The notes beneath the pieces are model-generated. The model searched no databases. It had not been told where the DNA came from and saw only the letters and a list, made by a program, of their open reading frames with translations. A stretch of DNA of 31,967 nucleotides from NCBI GenBank assembly GCA_964400355.1, contig CAYNTO010000029.1, positions 1 through 31,967 on the forward strand, written 5' to 3'. This document shows positions 22,122 through 30,687 of this stretch, piece after piece; position 1 is the stretch's first letter; every line of letters begins with the position of its first letter. The position numbers and the translations under genes were made by a program. Source of the DNA: JACKAL01 sp964400355 (GTDB lineage: Bacteria > Bdellovibrionota > Bdellovibrionia > Bdellovibrionales > JAGQZY01).

Positions 22122-23831
22122 ATGTCAGAAGAAAACCAAGAGTCTTCAGAAACGAAGAAAAAACCAGCGCCGGCGGCCGAGGCAAAAGAACCTAAAGAGG
22201 CAAAGCCCCCTAAAAAAACCGACATGCAAGACATCGATTCTTTGGGCGATCTGGAAGATCATTCGTTTACTGAGGACCAAGAGCGCGCCGAAACATCTGG
22301 CGGCAGTGGTGGCGGCGGCGGCGGTCGAGACAACAAACAACGCCGTGATAACAATAAAAACTTTCGCGGTAGTGGCGGCGGTGGCCGCAATAACAATAAC
22401 AACAATCGAAATTTTAAGGACCGCAACAACAACAATAAAAATAACAATTGGAAACACAAAGATCGTCAGGATCGCCCCATGCGCGATGACGCCCAGGACA
22501 TGCACGGGCAACCTCCAGTGGGCCTCCCCGATGAAAAAGTAGATCTGAGTGATATCAGCCTCACTGAGGATGAAAAAGCGACGCTCAGTTCAAAAGGACT
22601 TAAGACAAAACACATCGACGAAATTCTTAAGCTGGCAGCAAAACTAAAAATCGAAAACGCCGCGGGTCTTCGTCGTCAGGATATGGTTTTTGAAATCCTT
22701 AAGCGCGGAGCTCAGATTGTAGAAGTCTACGGCGACGGTGTATTGGAGATTCTCCCAGACGGTTATGGTTTTTTGCGTTCGCCAGACTACAACTATCTCC
22801 CGGGTCCAGATGATATTTACGTGAGCCCATCACAAATTCGCCGCTTTGGTTTAAGAACCGGTGATACAGTGAGTGGTACAGTTCGTCCTCCTAAGGAGGG
22901 TGAAAAGTACTTTGCACTACTCAAGGTAGAAGAACTCAACCATGAACCGCCAGAAAAGTCGAAAGACAAAGTTCTCTTCGATAACTTAACGCCGCTGTAT
23001 CCAGACAAGCGTTTAAAACTCGAACATTTACAAACAGATTTCACAACACGTGTTGTGGATTTGATGGCACCTCTCGGGATGGGTCAACGCGCTTTGATTG
23101 TGGCTCCACCACGTACCGGGAAAACTGTTCTTCTGCAAAACATCGCAAACGCCATTTCCATCAATCATCCAAAATGCAAACTGATCGTTCTTCTCATTGA
23201 TGAGCGGCCGGAAGAGGTTACCGATATGTCGCGCAACGTGCGCGGCGAAGTGGTGAGCTCTACCTTCGATGAACCACCTACACGTCACGTTCAAGTAGCA
23301 GAGATGGTTCTCGAAAAAGCCAAGCGTCTTGTTGAGCACAAGCACGATGTGGTTATTCTTCTAGATTCCATCACGCGTCTCGCCCGTGCGTACAACACAG
23401 TTGTGCCCCCATCGGGCAAGATTCTCTCGGGCGGTGTGGATTCCAATGCCCTTCATAAGCCGAAGCGCTTTTTCGGAGCTGCTCGGAATATCGAAGAGGG
23501 CGGAAGCCTTACGATTATTGCCACGGCGTTGATCGATACCGGTTCGCGCATGGACGAAGTGATTTTCGAAGAATTCAAAGGTACTGGTAACTCAGAAATT
23601 CATTTAGATCGCAAACTCATGGAAAAACGCATATTCCCATGTATGGATATCAACAAGTCGGGCACACGTAAGGAAGATCTACTGATCGAAAAAGGCGACC
23701 TCAATCGCTTGTGGATTTTGCGTAAGGTTCTTGCACCGATGAACCCTGTGGACAGTATGGAATTCCTCATTGATAAGCTTAAGGACTCCAAAACCAATAC
23801 CAACTTTTTGTCGTCTATGGGCGCTGGATAG
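22122..23831 (+). CDS. rho: Transcription termination factor Rho with long disordered N-terminal extension
   Basis: Encodes 569 residues; common Rho proteins have about 420. Residues 1-140 are charged and then low-complexity: a Gly run at 61-68 and Asn/Arg/Gly-rich repeats to ~125. The Rho N-terminal helical domain (~145-200) and the RNA-binding cold-shock-like domain (EILPDGYGFLRSP) follow. The ATPase core has Walker A APPRTGKT (328-335), the VLLIDERPEEVTDMSR region, the SGGVDSNALHKPKRFFGAARN loop, and IDTGSRMDEVIFEEFKGTGN. The hexamer tracks along RNA to terminate transcription. The ATG at 22122 follows GGAGA; an upstream in-frame ATG would add 30 residues without family support. Confidence 0.96.
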   Translation: MSEENQESSETKKKPAPAAEAKEPKEAKPPKKTDMQDIDSLGDLEDHSFTEDQERAETSGGSGGGGGGRDNKQRRDNNKNFRGSGGGGRNNNNNNRNFKDRNNNNKNNNWKHKDRQDRPMRDDAQDMHGQPPVGLPDEKVDLSDISLTEDEKATLSSKGLKTKHIDEILKLAAKLKIENAAGLRRQDMVFEILKRGAQIVEVYGDGVLEILPDGYGFLRSPDYNYLPGPDDIYVSPSQIRRFGLRTGDTVSGTVRPPKEGEKYFALLKVEELNHEPPEKSKDKVLFDNLTPLYPDKRLKLEHLQTDFTTRVVDLMAPLGMGQRALIVAPPRTGKTVLLQNIANAISINHPKCKLIVLLIDERPEEVTDMSRNVRGEVVSSTFDEPPTRHVQVAEMVLEKAKRLVEHKHDVVILLDSITRLARAYNTVVPPSGKILSGGVDSNALHKPKRFFGAARNIEEGGSLTIIATALIDTGSRMDEVIFEEFKGTGNSEIHLDRKLMEKRIFPCMDINKSGTRKEDLLIEKGDLNRLWILRKVLAPMNPVDSMEFLIDKLKDSKTNTNFLSSMGAG

Positions 23832-23840
23832 CACAGTAAG

Positions 23841-23895
23841 TATGCAAATTTAGCCTTCGAGAGCCTATTTAACAGGCTCTCGAAAGTGGTGCATA
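23841..23895 (+). other. Long hairpin after rho
   Basis: TTCGAGAGCCT (23856-23866) pairs perfectly with AGGCTCTCGAA (23874-23884), and outer TATGCA (23841-23846) pairs with TGCATA (23890-23895). No T tract follows, so this is not a typical intrinsic terminator. It could protect the rho mRNA end or pause polymerase. Confidence 0.5.
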
Positions 23896-23998
23896 TTTCG
23901 ACTAACACTACACGTAGTGGTCCAGTTTGGGCCTTAGGTCTAGATTTAGCGTGTCTATGTGGATAACTTTGTGGAATAGGCCTCTTTTTGTGCATATC

Positions 23999-24038
23999 TT
24001 TTTGGGGGGCAAGAATTTGGGCTCGACGACCCCAAAAA
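23999..24038 (+). promoter_or_regulatory. Stem-loop in the rpmE leader (candidate L31 control element)
   Basis: TTTTTGGGG (23999-24007) pairs with CCCCAAAAA (24030-24038) over 9 bp with a 22-nt loop, ending 44 nt before the rpmE ATG. Ribosomal-protein leaders are often regulatory, but no known L31 leader consensus could be confirmed by eye. Confidence 0.35.
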
Positions 24039-24082
24039 ACTGTGTTACTTACATATCCTTACTTAAATTATCGGAGTGCGTT

Positions 24083-24298
24083 ATGAAAGCTGAAATCCAT
24101 CCTAAGTACAATACAGAAGCAAAAGTAACCTGCGTGTGCGGTAACTCGTTCACAACTGGTTCTGTAATGAAAGAAATCAACGTCGACATCTGCAGCGCAT
24201 GCCACCCGTTCTTTTCTGGCCAACAAAAAGTACTCGATACTGAAGGCCGCGTAGAAAAGTTCAAAAAGAAATACGCTGGTTTTTACAAAAAGCCTTAG
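24083..24298 (+). CDS. rpmE: Ribosomal protein bL31, zinc-binding type
   Basis: Encodes 71 residues. MKAEIHPKYNTEAKVTCVCG, then ICSACHPFFSGQQKVLDTEGRVEKF, match bL31. The cysteines C17, C19, C37 and C40 mark the zinc-containing form, as opposed to the zinc-free paralogue made under zinc starvation. It bridges the two ribosomal subunits. CGGAGTG at 24072-24078 serves the ATG; the frame is open upstream, but that part has no family support. Confidence 0.97.
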   Translation: MKAEIHPKYNTEAKVTCVCGNSFTTGSVMKEINVDICSACHPFFSGQQKVLDTEGRVEKFKKKYAGFYKKP

Positions 24299-24315
24299 CG
24301 ACTCCTGCCTCTATG

Positions 24316-24386
24316 CACGCCTTTTCACTCCATCTATGAGTGCACGAAAAGGCGTGTTGCAGCTCTTCGCTGCCACTTCTCTTTTT
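24316..24386 (+). terminator. Double hairpin between rpmE and prfA, possible terminator
   Basis: CACGCCTTTTC (24316-24326) pairs with GAAAAGGCGTG (24346-24356), with an inner ACTC/GAGT extension. Directly after it, GCAGC/GCTGC (24359-24363, 24369-24373) is followed by a pyrimidine stretch with five Ts. Termination may be partial. Confidence 0.5.
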
Positions 24387-24427
24387 CTTAAAAGTATAAA
24401 ATTTTTTGAATCTCACAAGAGGCATTT

Positions 24428-25519
24428 ATGTACGACAAATTAGAAGAAGTAGTTCATCGCTACGAATCCATTGAGCATCAATTGCAAAATCCTGCGGTTG
24501 CGGCCGATCAGGATAAATTTCGCTCGCTCATGAAAGAGCATCGTGATCTGGAGAAAATTGTTCTTCCGTTTAAAGAATTTAAAAAACTCACCAAAGAATT
24601 AGAAGAAAACAAGATCCTTCTTACCGCCGAGCAGGATTCCGAGTTGCGTGAGATGGTCCGCGAGGAAGTCACGTTTGCAGAGAACCGTATTGTCGAACTC
24701 GAGGAAGAGCTCCGTCTAGCACTTCTTCCTAAAGATCCCAATGACGACAAGAACATCATTCTCGAGGTTCGTGCCGGTGCTGGTGGGGATGAGGCGAGCC
24801 TATTTGCAGAAGAACTCTACAGCGCCTACAACCATTACTGTCAGGGACAGGGTTGGAAGGTGGAAGTCCTCTCGCTCTCGTACGGCAATGTGGGCGGGTA
24901 CAAAGAGGTAGTTGCAATGGTTACCGGCGAAAAGGTCTACTCCACCATGAAGTACGAGAGCGGGGTTCACCGCGTGCAGCGAGTTCCTGCAACGGAGGCT
25001 CAAGGCCGCGTGCATACGTCGACGGTGACTGTGGCAGTGATTCCCGAAGCCGAAGAAGTAGAGGTTAAAATCAATCCTCAAGAGTTGCGCATCGATACGT
25101 GCCGCGCCAGTGGAGCCGGTGGGCAGCACGTTAACAAAACCGATTCCGCAGTTCGCCTGACCCATCTGCCAACAAACACCGTGGTGTTTTGTCAGGACGG
25201 TCGTTCGCAACATGCCAACAAAGACAAAGCTTTTAAAATACTCTATGCAAAACTCAAAGCCATGGAAGACGAAAAAGCCATCAAAGAGGCCTCCGACGCA
25301 CGTTTAGCGCAAATTGGAACGGGCGATCGCTCCGAGCGCATTCGCACCTACAACTTTCCACAATCGCGCATAACGGATCATCGCATCGGCTTAACGACCC
25401 ATGCCATTGGCGAAGTGATGAAAGGCGGCATCGAGGTTTTGATCGAACCGCTCATCGCCCACTTTCAAGCTGAGGCTCTCAAGGCACAGCAAAACGAGAA
25501 GAACGTTGCGAACCGCTGA
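24428..25519 (+). CDS. prfA: Peptide chain release factor 1
   Basis: Encodes 363 residues, full length. It reads UAA/UAG with the PAT motif (187-189, RVPATEAQGRVHTS) and triggers hydrolysis with GGQ (231-233, SGAGGQHVNKTDSA). The RAGAGGDEASLFAEEL segment is typical. PAT rather than SPF separates it from RF2. AGAGG lies before the ATG. It overlaps prmC, whose product methylates the GGQ glutamine. Confidence 0.98.
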   Translation: MYDKLEEVVHRYESIEHQLQNPAVAADQDKFRSLMKEHRDLEKIVLPFKEFKKLTKELEENKILLTAEQDSELREMVREEVTFAENRIVELEEELRLALLPKDPNDDKNIILEVRAGAGGDEASLFAEELYSAYNHYCQGQGWKVEVLSLSYGNVGGYKEVVAMVTGEKVYSTMKYESGVHRVQRVPATEAQGRVHTSTVTVAVIPEAEEVEVKINPQELRIDTCRASGAGGQHVNKTDSAVRLTHLPTNTVVFCQDGRSQHANKDKAFKILYAKLKAMEDEKAIKEASDARLAQIGTGDRSERIRTYNFPQSRITDHRIGLTTHAIGEVMKGGIEVLIEPLIAHFQAEALKAQQNEKNVANR

Positions 25520-26330
25520 GGCGTTAGCGCATCTTAAACGCTCTCTTTCGACCGCTAGCGCAGAACAAGAGGCCCATTGGATATTGATGGATGTTTTGCA
25601 CTGCTCGTTTGCGGATATACATGCGGACAAGAATCGCGAGCTCACTGCGAGTGAAATCGAGACCCTTTACAAATACCTTCGAGAACGCAACGAGGGTCAA
25701 CCGCTCGCCTACGTACTGGGACATCAGGATTTTTACAAATATCGTTTTTACGTGAATCAACACACCCTCATCCCTCGGCCCGAAACCGAACTTATCGTCG
25801 AACTCGCATGTGCGCTCGGGGACTTCTCATCGATTGCCGACCTTGGTACAGGCAGTGGCTGCATTGGCTTGAGTTTACTCAAAGAAATGCCCGAGGCCCG
25901 ACTTTGGGCGTGTGACATTTCACCAGGTGCGCTGGAAATATTCCAAAAAAACGCGCAGAACCTGGGCTTGAGCCCGCGTGTGAGTGCGCAGCTGGGTGAT
26001 GTTTCACTGTTTCATTTTGAAAACGCATTTGACCTCGTCGTTTCTAATCCCCCTTACATTGCAGAGTCGGATTCGCGGGTCGAAAAGGACGTCCTAAAAT
26101 ACGAGCCAGCGTCGGCACTCTTTGCACCAGACGACGGTTTGGCTTACTATAAATTATGGAGTCCATGGGCATGGTCGGCGCTAAAAAATGGCGGCACTGC
26201 GCTCTTTGAATTTGGGATCGGTCAACACGCGGATGTCGTGGAGCTATTTAGACAAACAGGATTTAAAAAAATAACTATACACAGAGATTTGTTCGGTGTT
26301 GAACGCGTGGTGTGCGCAGTAAAGGATTAG
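25506..26330 (+). CDS. prmC: Release-factor glutamine methyltransferase PrmC (HemK)
   Basis: Encodes 274 residues with an apparent TTG start at 25506, 14 nt inside prfA; the first in-frame ATG would remove the N-terminal recognition helices. Motifs: the N-terminal region up to LAYVLGHQDFYKYRFYV, SAM-binding DLGTGSGCIGLSL (GTGSGC 114-119), and the catalytic NPPY at 181-184. It uses S-adenosylmethionine to modify the GGQ glutamine of RF1 and RF2. Overlap with prfA is a common arrangement and supports the assignment. Confidence 0.95.
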   Translation: MRTAEALAHLKRSLSTASAEQEAHWILMDVLHCSFADIHADKNRELTASEIETLYKYLRERNEGQPLAYVLGHQDFYKYRFYVNQHTLIPRPETELIVELACALGDFSSIADLGTGSGCIGLSLLKEMPEARLWACDISPGALEIFQKNAQNLGLSPRVSAQLGDVSLFHFENAFDLVVSNPPYIAESDSRVEKDVLKYEPASALFAPDDGLAYYKLWSPWAWSALKNGGTALFEFGIGQHADVVELFRQTGFKKITIHRDLFGVERVVCAVKD

Positions 26331-26333
26331 ACG

Positions 26334-27590
26334 ATGGATAGCATGGCCGTTAAAGGTGGAACGAGACTCCAAGGCACTGTGGCCGCCAGTGGCGCCAAAA
26401 ATTCGGCTTTAGCGCTTATATTTGCAAGCCTGCTCGCTCCCGGAAAGCATCGCCTTAAAAATGTTCCGCGACTCAAGGACATTGAATCGTCGTGCGCGCT
26501 GATGCATGCTCTCGGCGCAAAGTGCACCCAAGAAGGCAATGAACTGGTCATTGAAATACCTCGAACATTAGAAACTCTAGCGCATTACGATATCGTTCGT
26601 AAGATGCGCGCAAGTATTCTTTGCCTCGGCCCACTCTTAGCGCGTGAAAAAAATGCGCGCGTGAGTTTGCCAGGGGGTTGCGCCATTGGCGCGCGGCCGA
26701 TCAACCTGCACCTCGAGGCACTCACGCAAATGAATTCCGTTATGGAAATTGATCAAGGTTACGTGGTAGCAAAAACGACCGGCCTTAAAGGTGGCACAAT
26801 TGTTTTTGATTTTCCCACCGTGGGCGGCACAGAAAACGTGATGATGGCGGCAAGCCTTGCCGACGGAGTCACGATTATTGAGAATGCCGCAAAAGAACCA
26901 GAGATCGTCGATCTCGCCAATTACATGATCGCCATGGGTGCAAAGATTGAAGGTGCTGGAACGAGCACGCTTAAAATTACCGGTGTGTCTTCATTGAGTG
27001 CGGCCGAGCACACCGTGATTCCAGATCGCATTGAGATTGGAACCTTGTTGGTGGCCGGGGCTATTTCCGGCGGCGAAATTACGGTGACAAACTCTAGGCC
27101 CGATCACCTCACCGCGTTTTTAGCTAAGCTCAAAGACATCGGCGTTGCCGTAATGGCGGAGAAAAATACTATCACCGTAAAAGCCGGATCCGCGATGAAG
27201 GGCGTAGAGATTTCCACCTCGCCACATCCGGGATTTCCCACCGATCTACAAGCACAAATGATGGCGCTCATGACAGTTGTTGATGGCACCAGCATTGTTA
27301 AAGAAACAGTTTTCGAAAATCGCTTCATGCACGTGCAGGAACTTTTGCGCATGAATGCACACATCTCAATTTCTGCAAATACCGCCACGGTTGCTGGAAA
27401 ATCAGGTTCACTCACTGGAGCACAGGTGATGGCGACGGATCTTCGCGCAAGTGCGTGCTTGGTTCTCGCAGGCCTTGCTGCAAAAGGTGAGACAGTAGTA
27501 TCGCGCATTTATCACCTGGATCGTGGCTATGAGAAACTCGAAAACAAGCTTTCGAGTTTGGGCGCGAACATCAAGAGGATCAGTGGCTAA
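26334..27590 (+). CDS. murA: UDP-N-acetylglucosamine 1-carboxyvinyltransferase MurA
   Basis: Encodes 418 residues. It makes the first committed step of peptidoglycan synthesis, adding enolpyruvate from PEP to UDP-GlcNAc. Present are K22-N23 (SGAKNSALAL), the active-site loop with C116 (LPGGCAIGARPINLHLEAL; the fosfomycin target), and the FPTVGGTENVMMAA and HPGFPTDLQAQMMAL segments. C116 implies a fosfomycin-sensitive enzyme, although import also matters. It starts 3 nt after prmC; the ATG at 26343 is an alternative start. Its end overlaps the next gene. Confidence 0.97.
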   Translation: MDSMAVKGGTRLQGTVAASGAKNSALALIFASLLAPGKHRLKNVPRLKDIESSCALMHALGAKCTQEGNELVIEIPRTLETLAHYDIVRKMRASILCLGPLLAREKNARVSLPGGCAIGARPINLHLEALTQMNSVMEIDQGYVVAKTTGLKGGTIVFDFPTVGGTENVMMAASLADGVTIIENAAKEPEIVDLANYMIAMGAKIEGAGTSTLKITGVSSLSAAEHTVIPDRIEIGTLLVAGAISGGEITVTNSRPDHLTAFLAKLKDIGVAVMAEKNTITVKAGSAMKGVEISTSPHPGFPTDLQAQMMALMTVVDGTSIVKETVFENRFMHVQELLRMNAHISISANTATVAGKSGSLTGAQVMATDLRASACLVLAGLAAKGETVVSRIYHLDRGYEKLENKLSSLGANIKRISG

Positions 27591-30372
27591 GTCCAAAGCT
27601 CTCTCCAATCAGATTTGGTATATCAAAAACTCTGCGGGGCAGGTGTTTGGTCCCATGTCTGATGACGAAGTGATTGCTCAGATTCATACTGGATTTTTTC
27701 TTGGCCAGGAGCTGATTGCGCACGTAAACGATGGCCAATGGGTTCCGATCACCCAAAACCCAAAGTTTTTTGATGCCATCGTCGAAGGCCTTGATCGCGA
27801 ACTCAAAGGCAGTTCCAACGACAACTCGATGATCTCCGAAGCAACAATTATCGAGGAAGAAAATCGCGGACTCGAGGGGCAAGTTCCTTTGTGGAAAACG
27901 CTCAAGCTCGATTCCCCGCCTCTGCCTGAGAAAGTGGCCGAAACGCCGGCAGATCAACCACCTTTGCACATGCCCATTCCGCAAGTGCCGAAGCCTCAGG
28001 CTCCTATTCAGAATAAGTCCACGTCGTTTTTTATTTTTCTAGGTGTTTTGGCTCTTGTGGTTGCAGGTGTGTTTAGTTTACTGCCACAAAAGCAAGTGGA
28101 ACTTCGCGACCGGCTGCGCTTGCGCCCAATCCTTGCCAATACGGAAGTCAAATCTAAAACAAATAGCGACGAAGCGCTAAAGGCTGCGATAGTTCAGTTC
28201 CGTAAGCATACCATTCAAGACTATCTTAAAACCCAAGACTTATTGGTGAGTATTTTAGAAACCAACGAAGCGCATTTGGATGCCATGGGTTTTCTGTGCA
28301 TGACGTACAGAGAGCTTTGGCCGTATTCCTATCAAGACTCAAAAGATCTGGAAACAATTTACAGCGTTTTTCAAAAAGCGTCGCTGCTTAAAGCGAGCAG
28401 TGCCTCGGCGGGTGTTTGTTACGTGGTATATATGCTGTCCGTCGGCGAGTATGAGCGGGCGAAAAATTTTATGGACGATGCGCTCAGACGCGAACCGAAT
28501 CTGCTTTTTTTCAATCAGTTGATTGGGGATCTGCTCGAGCAGCAGCGCAAATATTCGACGGCACTTTATTATTTTCAAAAGGTTCATGAAATGTGGCCGC
28601 CACCTCCCTGGGCGCGGTCACTCCTGCAAGAAGCCCGCACGCAAAGAAAATTGCGTCGCTACGCCGAGGCGCTTGAAACATATCGAGCAACATTGCGCTA
28701 TTATCCCAACCATCCGTTGGCGCTCTTGGAAATGGGTATCTTGGAATTTGAAGCCTTCCGCCAGTTGGATCGTGCCAATGATTTGATATTAAAAGCCTTT
28801 CAGTCCACCAATCAGTTTCCAGCCGAGATCACAGCGGAGGGTTATTACGTGCTGGCGCAGATCAATCTGCAATTGAATTATAAAAACAAGGCTCTCGAGT
28901 ACGCCAACAAGGCGTTCTCAATTGATTCCGGCAACGTCGCTGTGAAAGAGTTTATTTTAAGTGTTGGTGGTCGTAGCGCTTTAGAAAAAGTAGAAATCAA
29001 AAGTAGCAACATGTTGTATCTTGGCACCCAGTACATGAAGCTCGGGAACTACTTTGCGGCCCAAGCGGAATTCAAACTGGCTTTCGAGGCCGATGGTCGA
29101 AACGCGCTTGCCGCGTATCACGCGGGCCAAGCGTTGTGGGCGCTCAACCAATCGACCGAGGCGATCAAGTGGGTGGAGAAGGCCATTTATGCGGATCCAG
29201 GTCTTGTATCCGCCTATGTGACTCTGGCCGAATACTACGCGTTTCGCCACAATTACGAGGGTGCGGCGCAAATTTTAAAAAACGTTCAACGGAAGTTCCC
29301 AAGAAACAACGAGGTGTACCGCGGTTTTGCAGCGATCGAAATGAAACGCGGCAATTACAAAGCGGCGATTCAGTTTAGCGAACGGGCACTCGATCTCTAT
29401 GCGATGGATGTGGGAGCCATGCAGATTATCTCTCAGGCCTATTTGGAGCTTGCCGATTACGATCGAGCGCACAGCTACATCACGCGCGCAATCGAGGTCG
29501 ATCCGCACACCCCCGACAATCACACCTTGTTTGCTAAAGTGCTCTCTGGACGCGCTGGTGCGGGCGATGCCATCGCCTACTTGAATCAACGTATCGAGGA
29601 AGCCCCGGATGTTGTGGCCTACCGGAAAGCTCTTGCAGAAGTTTTTATCTCCGAGCAGAACTGGGCGGGCGCGCGTTCGATCCTTGAGGGATTGATCACC
29701 GCAAAAAAACAAGACAAATCGGCGATTCTCAGTTTGGCACTCGTCTACAAGGAAGAGGGCTACGTGAACAAGGCGCTAGAAATGTATTTGATGGCAGCGG
29801 CACTCGATCCACTCGATCCAACGCCGTTATTCCTTGCCGGCATACTCTACCTCAACGCCGGAAATCCCACGTCGGCAAAAAACCAGTTCGAGCGCGTTCG
29901 TCGCATCAACAAGCATTTCCCGCGGGTGTATTATTATTTGGGAAAAACCGCTGTGGAGTTAAAAGACTACAAATTTGGACTCGAAATGGCGGAAATGGAA
30001 AAGAACGTAAACCCCAGCTTGGCGGATTCTTATATTCTCGCCGCTGAAATTTATGCCATTCAAGAACAGTATTCCAACTGCGCCACCGAGTACCAAAAGG
30101 CCATCGCGCGCCGCCCGCAGGGCGCGGACATTTACATCAGCATGGGCCGCTGCTATCGCCTTTCTGGGGCACTGGATTCGGCGATTCAGATGTTGGATCA
30201 AGCGGCACAAAGAGAATCGGGAAATCCAGAAATTTACAAAGAGCTGGGACAGGCGTACCATATGCAGGGACAGTTGCCACAGGCAAAGGCGGCGTATACG
30301 CGGTACGTGGACTTATCGCCCAATGCGCCAGACCGTGATGAAATTCAAAAAAGAATGGAAGAACTACAATGA
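27583..30372 (+). CDS. GYF-domain and TPR-repeat membrane protein
   Basis: Encodes 929 residues from a GTG start at 27583, 8 nt inside murA, with AGAGGA just upstream; an upstream ATG in the same frame would lie wholly within murA. Residues ~10-60 form a GYF_2-type domain (WYIKNSAGQVFGPMSDDEV, then LIAHVNDGQWVPI). A Pro-rich linker follows, then one membrane segment (~149-168, SFFIFLGVLALVVAGVFSLL). The remaining ~750 residues are helical repeats of TPR type (for example ALYYFQKVHEMWP, AIKWVEKAIYADPGLVSAYV, AIQFSERALDLYAMDVGAMQ). This predicts a cytoplasmic GYF domain and a periplasmic TPR scaffold. It is probably a protein-interaction platform; partners are unknown. Confidence 0.88.
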   Translation: MAKSKALSNQIWYIKNSAGQVFGPMSDDEVIAQIHTGFFLGQELIAHVNDGQWVPITQNPKFFDAIVEGLDRELKGSSNDNSMISEATIIEEENRGLEGQVPLWKTLKLDSPPLPEKVAETPADQPPLHMPIPQVPKPQAPIQNKSTSFFIFLGVLALVVAGVFSLLPQKQVELRDRLRLRPILANTEVKSKTNSDEALKAAIVQFRKHTIQDYLKTQDLLVSILETNEAHLDAMGFLCMTYRELWPYSYQDSKDLETIYSVFQKASLLKASSASAGVCYVVYMLSVGEYERAKNFMDDALRREPNLLFFNQLIGDLLEQQRKYSTALYYFQKVHEMWPPPPWARSLLQEARTQRKLRRYAEALETYRATLRYYPNHPLALLEMGILEFEAFRQLDRANDLILKAFQSTNQFPAEITAEGYYVLAQINLQLNYKNKALEYANKAFSIDSGNVAVKEFILSVGGRSALEKVEIKSSNMLYLGTQYMKLGNYFAAQAEFKLAFEADGRNALAAYHAGQALWALNQSTEAIKWVEKAIYADPGLVSAYVTLAEYYAFRHNYEGAAQILKNVQRKFPRNNEVYRGFAAIEMKRGNYKAAIQFSERALDLYAMDVGAMQIISQAYLELADYDRAHSYITRAIEVDPHTPDNHTLFAKVLSGRAGAGDAIAYLNQRIEEAPDVVAYRKALAEVFISEQNWAGARSILEGLITAKKQDKSAILSLALVYKEEGYVNKALEMYLMAAALDPLDPTPLFLAGILYLNAGNPTSAKNQFERVRRINKHFPRVYYYLGKTAVELKDYKFGLEMAEMEKNVNPSLADSYILAAEIYAIQEQYSNCATEYQKAIARRPQGADIYISMGRCYRLSGALDSAIQMLDQAAQRESGNPEIYKELGQAYHMQGQLPQAKAAYTRYVDLSPNAPDRDEIQKRMEELQ

Positions 30373-30665
30373 ACAACATCAAAGATCGCATCACCGTAAG
30401 CTTTAAAGAATCCTTGCTGGCATTTTCGATTTTTGTTTTGAGATTGTTCTCCGGCGCCCTTTTGGGTCTATCGATCGCCATTTCTATGGAGAAATTCATG
30501 GGGATCGGGATTTTTTCATTCATGTTTATTGTAATTTTAACGAGCCTACTGGTGCTGCACATAACCCGAACCTTGGGACTTTTGGGGTCAATTATATTTC
30601 TTCTTGTTTTAGTGTTGATTGGCGTGTTGCTCCAACTGTATATATTTAAAGCAATAAACAACTGA
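30369..30665 (+). CDS. Small polytopic membrane protein, unknown function
   Basis: Encodes 98 residues with three hydrophobic segments (about 18-40, 44-65 and 69-93) and short polar ends. The ATGA overlap with the TPR gene stop suggests co-translation, so it may be a partner of that protein. No domain recognised. Confidence 0.75.
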   Translation: MNNIKDRITVSFKESLLAFSIFVLRLFSGALLGLSIAISMEKFMGIGIFSFMFIVILTSLLVLHITRTLGLLGSIIFLLVLVLIGVLLQLYIFKAINN

Positions 30666-30687
30666 TCTCGACGAGTGGGAAAAGCCA

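Noticed and set aside
22146..22511. Hydrophobic minus-strand frame opposite the Rho extension
   Set aside because: The apparent hydrophobicity is the complement of Asn/Lys/Gly codons; not a membrane protein.
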